NCBI RefSeq assembly: GCF_030297175.1
Contig: NZ_AP028070.1
Location: 2,108,001-2,172,000 of the forward strand
DNA: 64,000 nucleotides
Source: Marinobacter sp. LA51
GTDB lineage: Bacteria > Pseudomonadota > Gammaproteobacteria > Pseudomonadales > Oleiphilaceae
Direction of reading: 5' to 3'
Positions 16,076-23,500 of the stretch are shown piece by piece. The notes under the pieces were generated by a model, which had not been told where the DNA came from, made no database searches, and saw only the letters and a list, made by a program, of their open reading frames with translations. How positions within the stretch are numbered: the first letter of the stretch is position 1; each line of letters opens with the position of its first letter. Made by a program: the position numbers and the translations under genes.

Positions 16076-16364
16076 GTTGTTCTCCCGTTGCTGGCGAACG
16101 CGCATAGCCTATACTGCCCCGCTTCAGCGGCGGAGACACCTCAGCCAACGCGACCCGCGTTGCCGGGAAATAGTCCTCCATGCGGTCCATGGCCGCATCC
16201 AGTACAGCACTCGTTGCGTCGTCGCCTCTCTGGGACACAGATTCAATGGCGTCATCAATCAGTAGCAATAGTTGCCGAAAACGGTCACTGGTCATTGTTA
16301 CATCGGACTCTCTTAAATAACCGTAGAGCCGATTGAAGATGTCCTGAAACGCCATGTCATCCAT
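16062..16364 (-). CDS. Unknown 100-residue protein in the opg operon
   Basis: I do not recognise this gene. ATG 16364 has an excellent ribosome site (AAGGAGGA, six bases away), which strongly supports translation. Residues 1-70 look helical and acidic (DMAFQDIFNRLYGYLRESD, then a Leu-rich stretch and SAVLDAAMDRMEDYF); the last 30 are rich in Pro, Gly and Ser. No signal or membrane segment is present, so it should be cytosolic. It lies 22 bases after opgG and its end overlaps the opgH start by 14 bases, implying coupled expression with opgH. Because this opgH lacks the N-terminal regulatory domain of enteric OpgH, a separate regulatory partner is an attractive but untested idea. Confidence 0.75.
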   Translation of the reverse strand: MDDMAFQDIFNRLYGYLRESDVTMTSDRFRQLLLLIDDAIESVSQRGDDATSAVLDAAMDRMEDYFPATRVALAEVSPPLKRGSIGYARSPATGEQRGSH

Positions 16365-16386
16365 CTGGAATCCTCCTTCTACCCCT

Positions 16387-17928
16387 TCATTCCGGCTGCT
16401 GCCGAAGTGCACTGTCCGCTCCGAGCTCATAAGTCCACGTCTCTGTGAGCGGCTCACCATCCAGACTCAGGAACCCCCTCAATGTCAGGCTCTTACTAGG
16501 ATTGGCCTGGGCCAGAACGGACAACCGCCAAACATCTTTGACCTCAACGTATTGCACAAAATGCTCAAGCACTTCTACGCCTTCTCCGCCCGAGACGTTG
16601 CTTATGACTGCTGCATCAGCAGCAAGAGAATCGAGTGATCCGTCTTGGAAATCGATGACAAATCGATAGGCGTTTTCGTTCGCGACGGCTGCTTCACTTC
16701 CTCCGATAAAGGTTGCAGCCGTCTGTCCTCCAGGTTGCGAGCTGACTTCTGGCTGCCCGAAATGGAGCTTGTAGCTGAGCTTTACGGCATCCCCCGCGCG
16801 AGCAGGTTCGTCTGGCGTCCAGAACGCGACAATGTTGTCATTCGCCTCGGAATTGCTGGGAATTTCTACCAAGGCAACCTGACCGCTACCCCAATCGCCT
16901 TTGGGCTCTACCCAGGCACTTGGTCGGCTTTCGTAACGGGCCTCGCTGTCTTCATAGGATCTGAAGTGCTGGTCCCTCTGCATCAGCCCAAAGCCCGCCA
17001 GGCGCTCTACATCGTGATAGCTCAATCGGAGCTTTTCCGGTTTGACCAGCGGGCGCCACAACCATTCGCCAGTAGCCTCGTCGTGAATCACGAGACCATC
17101 GGAGTCGTGGACTTCCGGGCGCCACTCACCGCGTGGTTTCCGGGAGTTTTCACCGTAATAGAACATGGACGTCAGCGGCGCGAAGCCAGGTTGTTCGACG
17201 TCATTGCGAAAAAACAGCCGCGCATCAACGTCAATGACGGTGTTTTCACCGGGAGATACGGTGAATCGATAGGCGCCGGTTAGAGAGGGACCGTCCAGCA
17301 GCGCTAAAACCACCATCTTGTCGGCATCATTGGCGGGACGAACCAGCCAGAATTTTGTGAACGCCGGAAACTCCTCACCTGAAGGGAGTCCAGTGTCAAC
17401 AGTCACCGCCCTACCAGAGAGGCCAAACACCTGCCCCCGACCAACACCCCGGAAATAGCTTGCCCCGCCAAACACCAGAAACTGGTCGGTGGCTTCAGGG
17501 TTATTCAGGGGGTACGTCAGCTTGAAGCCAGAGTATCCAAGATCGGCAGGAATTCGTTTTCCAAGCTCTTCATCTGGATAGCTAAAATCACCCTTACGGA
17601 ATGGTATTTCTCGTACACCCTCGCTCTCCACGATATTCAGCTCTACGGCATGGGAATAAACGCTTCCAGGCTGCATCATCATGATCTGAAATGGGGAGTC
17701 GGATGCGCGCCATATACTGGACTCTGGCCGAAATTGAATTGACTGGTAGCGGGAATAGCTAAGGTCGCGGAGAAATTGGGGGACAGGTTTGGGAGCGGTA
17801 TATTCGGAGGTAGAAAGAGTCCGTGCCTGATCAACAACTTCGTTGAATGTGAATGCTCGAACACCACTTGGCATTAGCAGTAAACAGAGCAACGGGAAAA
17901 CCGGTCGCAACTTTCTCGAGTCGATCAT
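16387..17928 (-). CDS. opgG: Periplasmic glucan biosynthesis protein OpgG
   Basis: OpgG (513 residues) acts in the periplasm on nascent osmoregulated periplasmic glucans. A Sec signal peptide (LRPVFPLLCLLLMPSGVRA) is followed by FTFNEVVDQARTLS, the usual mature start. The long MdoG beta-domain includes FGGASYFRGVGRGQVFGLS, WRPEVHDSDGLVIH and a C-terminal Ig-like part. AAGGAG lies eight bases before the ATG at 17928. It is the first opg gene and sits 116 bases after the beta-barrel gene on the same strand. Confidence 0.93.
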   Translation of the reverse strand: MIDSRKLRPVFPLLCLLLMPSGVRAFTFNEVVDQARTLSTSEYTAPKPVPQFLRDLSYSRYQSIQFRPESSIWRASDSPFQIMMMQPGSVYSHAVELNIVESEGVREIPFRKGDFSYPDEELGKRIPADLGYSGFKLTYPLNNPEATDQFLVFGGASYFRGVGRGQVFGLSGRAVTVDTGLPSGEEFPAFTKFWLVRPANDADKMVVLALLDGPSLTGAYRFTVSPGENTVIDVDARLFFRNDVEQPGFAPLTSMFYYGENSRKPRGEWRPEVHDSDGLVIHDEATGEWLWRPLVKPEKLRLSYHDVERLAGFGLMQRDQHFRSYEDSEARYESRPSAWVEPKGDWGSGQVALVEIPSNSEANDNIVAFWTPDEPARAGDAVKLSYKLHFGQPEVSSQPGGQTAATFIGGSEAAVANENAYRFVIDFQDGSLDSLAADAAVISNVSGGEGVEVLEHFVQYVEVKDVWRLSVLAQANPSKSLTLRGFLSLDGEPLTETWTYELGADSALRQQPE

Positions 17929-17953
17929 GAATTGAACTCCTTGCGCTAATTTT

Positions 17954-17983
17954 CAGGTGCCCATCCTTACGGCCAAGCACCTG
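17954..17983 (-). other. Inverted repeat in the opgG leader
   Basis: CAGGTGC (17954-17960) and GCACCTG (17977-17983) are perfect complements with a 16-base loop, between the barrel gene and opgG. It ends about 25 bases before the opgG start codon. It could be a leader hairpin or an operator; nothing decides between them. Confidence 0.35.
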
Positions 17984-18044
17984 ATATGAGAAACGATAAG
18001 CGCAGAGAGTCACAAGTGACATCTTTGTAAAGGCTCGGTAAAAA

Positions 18045-19190
18045 CTACAGACCTACAGAAAAAGACAGGGATAAATCTGGGCGGGTCGGTACTTCCATCA
18101 TACCGTCTGAGGCATCAAGAATCTTACCAACGCTCATGGCGGCACTGAAATCTCGGGAGGCCAGTTTCAAAGACAGCTCGCCCACACTGGCATTCCCGGA
18201 ACGTTCATCGGCGAAATCCAGATTCGGAGTCCACCCACGTAATACCGACATGGTTACAGAGGAGCGCACAGCTGAGAAAAGCGGCAGCTGGAATTTAGGA
18301 CTTCCGGCGTGCAACTTCAGCCAGCCGCCTTCAGGCGCTTGCCGGCTCTTGCCGTTATATCCGGTGGCCAGTGACGGGCCCGCAATTGACTGCCACTCCG
18401 ACTCTGGCAAATCACTCCCAGCAAACTGGTAACGCCCGCCCAGCCCAAAGGTCCAGTCGTAGGCCTCCTTACTGAGAGATGCCGACAAGGCTAATTTCTG
18501 GAACCTATCCCGGCTTTCCTCACCACCGCTGGCATAATCCACGTCCTGGTAATCGACACCACCGAAGGCGGCAATACTGGCAGAGGATGTCACCCCCGAT
18601 GAGAGTTGCTCCTCTTTTCGGGCTTCAATCCCGAACTTTGACAACTGATGGAGCGAGTCTTCCTCCCAGCCACGATCTTCCGTAACCGTCTTCTTCTCTA
18701 CTGAGTGGGAGAGTACACCGTTAAGATCCAGACCACGCCAGGAAAGCCAGCGTCGGGTGCCAGTCAGCTTGAGTGCCCGCTGAGACCGGTCTGAATCGAA
18801 TCTGTGCCCGGAACCTACCGAAAACCCCGAGTAATCGCTTGCCTGATATTGAAACCCAAGCACGACATCTGACACGGAAATGCCATAGTTCAGGGCCAGT
18901 TCGTTCGTGTCCTCACCGTTACGCCAGCCAGTTGAATCCTGATAATTGATGCCAAAGCGGTGCTGGGACCAAATAAGGTCATTGCCCACCAAACCCAGGG
19001 TATCTCTTATCTGATCTCTATCTGCGTCGCTCTTGCCTGAGAAACGGACCTTGGAAGCCACATAACGAGTAACCGACTCCAGGACGTTGCCAGGGTTCAG
19101 GTTTAGCATTGGTATGCCCTGAGGAGCTGACGCGAACGTCCAACTCGGGAGGACACACAGCAACATGGCGCTAAAACAAGCAGGACGCAC
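18045..19190 (-). CDS. Outer-membrane beta-barrel resembling the ShlB/FhaC pore without POTRA domains
   Basis: This 381-residue protein has a Sec signal peptide (SAMLLCVLPSWTFASA) and then alternating polar/hydrophobic strands ending in LSLSFSVGL, a typical outer-membrane C-terminus with terminal hydrophobic residue. Stretches such as LALNYGISVSDVVLGFQYQA and RSQRALKLTGTRRWLSWRGL recall the barrel of TpsB transporters (ShlB/FhaC/HecB). A full TpsB has about 550 residues with an N-terminal plug helix and two POTRA domains; here only about 40 residues precede the barrel, so those are missing. No TpsA exoprotein gene is nearby. GTG 19190 has AAGG six bases upstream. It lies upstream of opgG on the same strand and may share its transcript. 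Family assignment is by pattern and moderate. Confidence 0.6.
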   Translation of the reverse strand: MRPACFSAMLLCVLPSWTFASAPQGIPMLNLNPGNVLESVTRYVASKVRFSGKSDADRDQIRDTLGLVGNDLIWSQHRFGINYQDSTGWRNGEDTNELALNYGISVSDVVLGFQYQASDYSGFSVGSGHRFDSDRSQRALKLTGTRRWLSWRGLDLNGVLSHSVEKKTVTEDRGWEEDSLHQLSKFGIEARKEEQLSSGVTSSASIAAFGGVDYQDVDYASGGEESRDRFQKLALSASLSKEAYDWTFGLGGRYQFAGSDLPESEWQSIAGPSLATGYNGKSRQAPEGGWLKLHAGSPKFQLPLFSAVRSSVTMSVLRGWTPNLDFADERSGNASVGELSLKLASRDFSAAMSVGKILDASDGMMEVPTRPDLSLSFSVGL

Positions 19191-19523
19191 TGGCCACCTT
19201 TTAGAGACGGGGTAAATTGGCGGTAATAAGATCGCCGTACTTTATCTGTTCAATCGCCGGCCTGGCCATGCTTTCTTGCCATTCCTTACAAATTTAATCT
19301 TTTAGGAAACCAGAGCTTATCTGTATGTTTGAAAGTCATGTCTAAATGTTTCTATTATGTAATCTTAAGCGTTGAAGATTACTTTTCGTTGCGATTCAGC
19401 CAGCAGCGCTCCATTTCCCGCCAGAACTTGTTTAAACTCGTGAAAACTCAAGGATTGCCTTCATCGAAGCGACCAGTACTTAGCTTCTGGGGCCGATAAC
19501 TTGCTCGACTTAGGACGAACTCA
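19191..19523. other. 333-base divergent gap between the barrel gene and galU
   Basis: This AT-rich gap holds no gene that I can support. It contains a good plus-strand promoter for galU (19329-19358) and must also contain the minus-strand promoter for the barrel gene; TTGAAC with a downstream TTATTA on the minus strand near 19225-19255 is a weak candidate. Confidence 0.6.
19329..19358 (+). promoter_or_regulatory. Sigma-70-like promoter for galU
   Basis: TTGAAA (19329-19334) and TATTAT (19353-19358) each match the consensus at five of six positions and are 18 bases apart. Transcription would start near 19365, leaving a leader of about 159 bases before galU. Confidence 0.5.
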
Positions 19524-20360
19524 ATGATTAGAAAATGCTTGTTCCCCGTTGCCGGCTACGGCACACGTTTTCTTCCCGCCACCAAGGCCATGCCGAAAGA
19601 GATTTTGCCGATCGTAAACAAGCCTCTGGTCCAGTACGGTGTCGAGGAAGCGGCCGAGGCGGGCATCCACGAGTTCGGTTTTGTTACTGGTCGGGGCAAA
19701 CGCGCAATAGAAGACCATTTCGACATCAGCTATGAGCTGGAACATCAGATTGCAGGGTCCGGCAAGGAAGACCTGCTGGCGTCCATCCGCGACTTGATCG
19801 ACAACAACACCTTCGCCTTTACCCGGCAGAATGAGATGAAGGGGCTGGGCCACGCGATCCTGACCGGGCGAAACCTGGTTGGTGATAACCCCTTCGCGGT
19901 GGTGTTGGCGGATGACTTCTGCCTGGGCCCGGACGATGATGAGGGTGTGCTGGCGCAAATGGTGAAACTGTATAACCAATTCCGGTGCTCTATTGTCGCG
20001 ATCGAAGAGGTTCCAGAGGACGAAACCCACAAATACGGTGTGATCGCTGGCGAGTCCATGAAGGATGGCCTATACCGCATCACCGACATGGTTGAAAAAC
20101 CGGCACCGGAAGATGCGCCCAGTAATCTTGCCATCATTGGCAGGTACATACTCACACCGGACATCTTCGACATTATTGAGCGGACGCCAGCGGGCAAGAA
20201 TGGCGAGGTCCAGATTACCGATGCCCTGATGGAGCAGGCCAAAAATGGCTGTGTTCTGGCCTATCAGTTCAAAGGTCGTCGGTTCGATTGCGGCAGTATC
20301 GATGGCTTTGTCGAAGCCACCAACTACGTCTATGAGAACATATACAAGAAGGACAACTGA
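19524..20360 (+). CDS. galU: UTP-glucose-1-phosphate uridylyltransferase GalU
   Basis: GalU (278 residues) makes UDP-glucose from UTP and glucose-1-phosphate. The nucleotidyltransferase start PVAGYGTRFLPATKAMPKE and the sugar-phosphate site MVEKPAPEDAPSNLAIIGRY are intact and the length is normal. AGGA lies eight bases before the ATG. UDP-glucose is the donor for OpgH and the precursor for Ugd and GalE, both encoded near 48 kb, so this gene feeds the glucan and probably the exopolysaccharide pathways of the window. Confidence 0.95.
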   Translation: MIRKCLFPVAGYGTRFLPATKAMPKEILPIVNKPLVQYGVEEAAEAGIHEFGFVTGRGKRAIEDHFDISYELEHQIAGSGKEDLLASIRDLIDNNTFAFTRQNEMKGLGHAILTGRNLVGDNPFAVVLADDFCLGPDDDEGVLAQMVKLYNQFRCSIVAIEEVPEDETHKYGVIAGESMKDGLYRITDMVEKPAPEDAPSNLAIIGRYILTPDIFDIIERTPAGKNGEVQITDALMEQAKNGCVLAYQFKGRRFDCGSIDGFVEATNYVYENIYKKDN

Positions 20361-20375
20361 TTCATTCGACGGAGC

Positions 20376-20792
20376 TTAGCCGCCGAGAATCTGTAGGATC
20401 ATGCGCCGGTTTTCTGCTGTGGCATTTCGGAACCGGCGCAACAGCTCCGATTCGTCGTCTGACAGCTGAACCCGGTTAATTTCAAGCTCTAATTCCTTCA
20501 ACACGTCGGTCAGGTCATCGCTATTGCTGAAGGCCAGACCCGGCAACTCCAATTGACCATCACTCCCGAACTCGTCCAGATCTAGCAAACTCTCAAGAGG
20601 CGTCTCGGTCCGCAGGCAAAAATCCAGCAACTCGGTGACACCGGGAAAGCTACGGTGCCTGGGGTCGGATGACTCCCAACTCGTGACACTTTCTTCGTCG
20701 ACTCCGCACATTTGGGCGACATCCCAGCGCGAGAGACGGCCATCCTCCCGAATCTGACGCAATCGACGGTTGAACGTTTGCAGGTACCGCAT
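20376..20792 (-). CDS. Small helix-turn-helix (XRE-like) protein
   Basis: This 138-residue protein begins with a helix-turn-helix of the Cro/CI type (residues 5-65: LRQIREDGRLSRWDVAQMCG, then VDEESVTSWE). The C-terminal half is acidic and helical (LTDVLKELELEINRVQLSDD, then a basic RFRNATAENRRMILQIL). The pattern suggests a DNA-binding regulator with an oligomerisation tail; its target is unknown. It converges on galU with a 15-base gap and is divergent from the lipase-partner gene, so control of that gene is possible but unproven. Confidence 0.75.
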   Translation of the reverse strand: MRYLQTFNRRLRQIREDGRLSRWDVAQMCGVDEESVTSWESSDPRHRSFPGVTELLDFCLRTETPLESLLDLDEFGSDGQLELPGLAFSNSDDLTDVLKELELEINRVQLSDDESELLRRFRNATAENRRMILQILGG

Positions 20793-20950
20793 AGCTGATA
20801 GCCTCTACCCTCTGCACAGACAACGGCTAATCCCGTGTCAGAACTGTCCTGAAATTTAGCGCACATACAGTACCCTGCACAATGTACAGGTGACTCATTG
20901 ATCCCAGGCGCGGGCGCCAATCCCCTCTAGACCTTGGGGGCCCACGGCTT

Positions 20951-20966
20951 TGTGATGAAGCTCACA
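20951..20966 (+). promoter_or_regulatory. CRP/Vfr-type binding site upstream of the lipase operon
   Basis: TGTGATGAAGCTCACA has the perfect TGTGA-N6-TCACA core of a cAMP-receptor-protein site. It is 105 bases before the partner gene. Possible -10 elements downstream are TACATT (20984-20989) and TATGTT (21028-21033); neither has a strong -35, as expected for an activated promoter. It could also act on the divergent helix-turn-helix gene. Confidence 0.55.
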
Positions 20967-21071
20967 GTATGGACACATTTCGTTACATTACGAGGGTCAG
21001 GTTTTGCTGTTCCGGAACCAAAGCCTGTATGTTTATCAATCAACTAATGACAACAAGAAAGGTGAGAACAA

Positions 21072-22139
21072 ATGCCAGGCAAAGTGCTGGTTTTGTTGAC
21101 CACTGTAACCACCTGCGTGGTTGCCACCGGGTATTTTCTGTCCGCTGACAATACAGCAAACTTTCACTGGTTGAGTGCCGCCTTCTCCGATACCAGTCCC
21201 GACATCCATCCGCAAAACACAGCGGGCAAGCAAGCGATGTCGGACCGCCCTGCTCCGCAACCACCCGGTAATAACGCCCTCGGCTTTATGCTTGCTTCGA
21301 TCGCCGATCAATACAACGATAATGCCAAATATCCACCGTGGTCGACACCACTGACTGAAGCCCAGGCTCAGGGCTATCGCGGCAACCACTACGAACCGAT
21401 AACCCTGCCACTGGGTAATAGCGGCCAATTCACGGTTACGCTGGAAAAGTACCGCTTTACCAAAAGAGAGCCGATTCTCATTGTCGCCTCAATTAACGGC
21501 CCCCAGGTTGTTGCCGACACCCTCAAGGCAACCCTTGAGCAGGCGCCCTCAAGGGACTCCGTCGCCACCACCACCCTGGCCATGTCTGATGACACTGGAT
21601 ACTACCAAGGCAGCCTGGATGGGGACGAACAGCCTGCTGAATACCGATTGATTGTCGAAGCAAGCATTGATGGTAAACCGGTAAGGCACGTTTCCACACT
21701 GACCATCGAACCTCACCTGGGTGATTTCGAGGGCTTGGAGGACAGCTACCTCAACAATAATAACCTGGTTATCCCTGTTCGATTTTCAGCGGAGCAATCC
21801 GGCTACTACGCCCTGTCCGCACAGCTTTATTCCGGCCAACGCCCGGTTGCCCAGCTAATGGCGGAGCAACGTCTTAACACCGGTAGCGATACCATTGACC
21901 TCAAAGCCCACGGCACAGTTTTGGCGGGCCTCCAGATTCAGGGCCCACTTACTTTACGGCATCTCCAGATCAGACAATTACCTGAAAAACCCGGAAACCG
22001 AACCCACTATGGATTTGGGCCGGAGCACGGTTTTTCGTTTTCACCACCGGATCTCGACCGCCTGCGAGACACCCCGGCCAGTGACCCCGAATCAGAGCAA
22101 CGAGCGGCACTGCTCCGGCAGTTGGCCGACAAGTTCTGA
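21072..22139 (+). CDS. Membrane-anchored beta-rich protein paired with a lipase-like gene
   Basis: The 355-residue product starts with a hydrophobic segment (VLVLLTTVTTCVVATGYFLS) that could be an uncleaved anchor or a signal, followed by a flexible Pro/Asn-rich linker. The rest is predicted mostly beta (PITLPLGNSGQFTVTLEKYR, YRLIVEASIDGKPVRHVSTL), like stacked Ig-type domains, ending in a short helical tail. The region PPWSTPLTEAQAQGYRG recalls secreted proteins of the DUF4785 type, but I cannot confirm this. It is directly upstream of the lipase-like gene, 123 bases away, and likely co-transcribed. The anchor-plus-linker layout resembles lipase foldases, but those are helical and usually follow the lipase. 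A helper or chaperone role is inference. Confidence 0.65.
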   Translation: MPGKVLVLLTTVTTCVVATGYFLSADNTANFHWLSAAFSDTSPDIHPQNTAGKQAMSDRPAPQPPGNNALGFMLASIADQYNDNAKYPPWSTPLTEAQAQGYRGNHYEPITLPLGNSGQFTVTLEKYRFTKREPILIVASINGPQVVADTLKATLEQAPSRDSVATTTLAMSDDTGYYQGSLDGDEQPAEYRLIVEASIDGKPVRHVSTLTIEPHLGDFEGLEDSYLNNNNLVIPVRFSAEQSGYYALSAQLYSGQRPVAQLMAEQRLNTGSDTIDLKAHGTVLAGLQIQGPLTLRHLQIRQLPEKPGNRTHYGFGPEHGFSFSPPDLDRLRDTPASDPESEQRAALLRQLADKF

Positions 22140-22142
22140 CCT

Positions 22143-22161
22143 CAGGGCCAGGATGGCCCTG
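22143..22161 (+). other. GGA-loop hairpin upstream of the lipase gene
   Basis: CAGGGCCA-GGA-TGGCCCTG is a perfect eight-pair stem starting four bases after the stop of the partner gene. The loop displays GGA as in CsrA/RsmA binding hairpins. No T-run follows. Further ANGGA motifs occur in the same leader at 22213-22218 (ACGGAT) and over the lipase ribosome site at 22252-22257 (ACGGAG). Confidence 0.5.
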
Positions 22162-22262
22162 TTCCGACAGGCGTCGGGCAGTACCGTCATTGAAGCCTGC
22201 AATGTGGGGCTGACGGATAAAGCGTCTTGAAACAAAAATAACTCAACGAAGACGGAGCAAAC

Positions 22263-23351
22263 ATGACAACAATAAAGACCCTAAGTGCCTGTAAGGCCGG
22301 GCTTGCGGTGGCCATCGCCGGGAGCCTTTTCGCGGGAACCGCCCAGGCCCAGTTAGCTGGGCACAACGTTATCCTGGTTCACGGCTTCCAGCAGGAAGAT
22401 CTGGCGAACTCGCCTCCAAACCTGCAAGCGGTAAAAAACGCCGGTGAGGATTACTGGCGCACCTTCTGGCTGGCCAGATCCGATGCACGCATCGACTGGG
22501 GTAGCGACGGCCGGGTTGAGGGCGGCATTGCCCAGCAGGCGTATCAACAAATGCGCGAGATTAGCCAACAGGGCCTGTGCAGTAACTTCTGCATTATCGT
22601 CTCTCATTCCACCGGCGATCTGGTAACCCGTTACCTGTTGGAAAACCAGGCGCGCTGGCTTCAATCCGAGGGACTTGCACCGCTAAAAATCCTTGCCGCC
22701 ATTGACTACTCCGGTGCCGGCGGCGGTACAGAGCTGGCCGACCTTGCCCTCAATATTGCCTACAACGACAGTTGGTACAACTGGCCCCTGAAGGCTGCTG
22801 TTCAAGCCTTTACCGGGATAGAACCCCAGCCGGATAAACTCGGCGTGGTCAACGACCTGCAGACCAACGCCGCCCGGAACCTGGCGATGACGCCGAACTC
22901 TATTCCACGTCTACGGTTTGTTGCCGGCGGCTCCTCATTCGGCGGCATTACCAAACCATTTATCGAGGGCAAAGATGACGGAGTTGTGCCAACCCACTCC
23001 GCCTGCGGTGCAACCTCTGCTGCGGGTATCGATTCCTGCTCGAACAGCCTGAGTATGGCTGGCAAAGTAACAAGCCAGAATGGTCCGGATGGGCTCTGGT
23101 ATAACCACTTCCCTGTGCTGATGAACGAAGGCGCCTCACACAGCGGCGTACTTGGCTCCGAAACCGGCAACACTTCAGTGCCTGTGGTCAACGATACGAC
23201 CTTGAACGGACTGAGAGTGGATTTCGCCAGCCGCACATACAATAAGAGAGCCTGGTGGCAATGGTGGGGCTCCGGCGACCGCTACATCGAAGTCCCTGGA
23301 TCCAGAGACACCGACATGTCGACTTTGGTCTACTCAACACTCAACAACTAG
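22263..23351 (+). CDS. Secreted lipase-like alpha/beta hydrolase
   Basis: This 362-residue hydrolase has a Sec signal (LAVAIAGSLFAGTAQAQ, cut near residue 30). The mature part shows an oxyanion-side HG in NVILVHGFQQ, a nucleophile elbow VSHSTGD, an acid-bearing loop GKDDGVVPTHSACG and a late His in NEGASHSG, which together give a plausible Ser-Asp-His triad. The elbow reads S-H-S-T-G, so the first Gly of G-x-S-x-G is replaced by Ser. Paired cysteines (CSNFC, CGATSAAGIDSC) suggest disulfides in an exported enzyme. GGAG lies five bases before the ATG. A CRP-like site and GGA-loop hairpins suggest carbon and RsmA-type control. Substrate (lipid, ester or polyester) cannot be told from sequence. 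Confidence 0.8.
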   Translation: MTTIKTLSACKAGLAVAIAGSLFAGTAQAQLAGHNVILVHGFQQEDLANSPPNLQAVKNAGEDYWRTFWLARSDARIDWGSDGRVEGGIAQQAYQQMREISQQGLCSNFCIIVSHSTGDLVTRYLLENQARWLQSEGLAPLKILAAIDYSGAGGGTELADLALNIAYNDSWYNWPLKAAVQAFTGIEPQPDKLGVVNDLQTNAARNLAMTPNSIPRLRFVAGGSSFGGITKPFIEGKDDGVVPTHSACGATSAAGIDSCSNSLSMAGKVTSQNGPDGLWYNHFPVLMNEGASHSGVLGSETGNTSVPVVNDTTLNGLRVDFASRTYNKRAWWQWWGSGDRYIEVPGSRDTDMSTLVYSTLNN

Positions 23352-23383
23352 ATTTTTAACCACTTGTTATTAAATAAAAAATA

Positions 23384-23401
23384 AGGCCCAAGGATGGGCC
23401 T
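23384..23401 (+). other. GGA-loop hairpin after the lipase gene
   Basis: AGGCCC-AAGGAT-GGGCCT forms a six-pair stem with the hexaloop AAGGAT, which equals the ANGGAN loop preferred by CsrA/RsmA. It starts 33 bases after the lipase stop. No T-run follows on the plus strand; a T-rich stretch follows on the minus strand, so a minus-strand terminator is an alternative reading. Confidence 0.45.
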
Positions 23402-23500
23402 GCCCAGATTGTGAAACAGCTCGTCACCTTTCTTTTTTAGTTCGCAAACTATACATTGATCCGCTTGCCATCCTACTGATCGACGCTCAAGCGGTTACTC

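Noticed and set aside
19489..19505. Sigma-54-like match GGGGCCGATAACTTGCT upstream of galU
   Set aside because: The GG-N10-GC spacing is right, but transcription would start near 19515, on the ribosome site itself, leaving no leader. A better sigma-70 promoter lies at 19329-19358.
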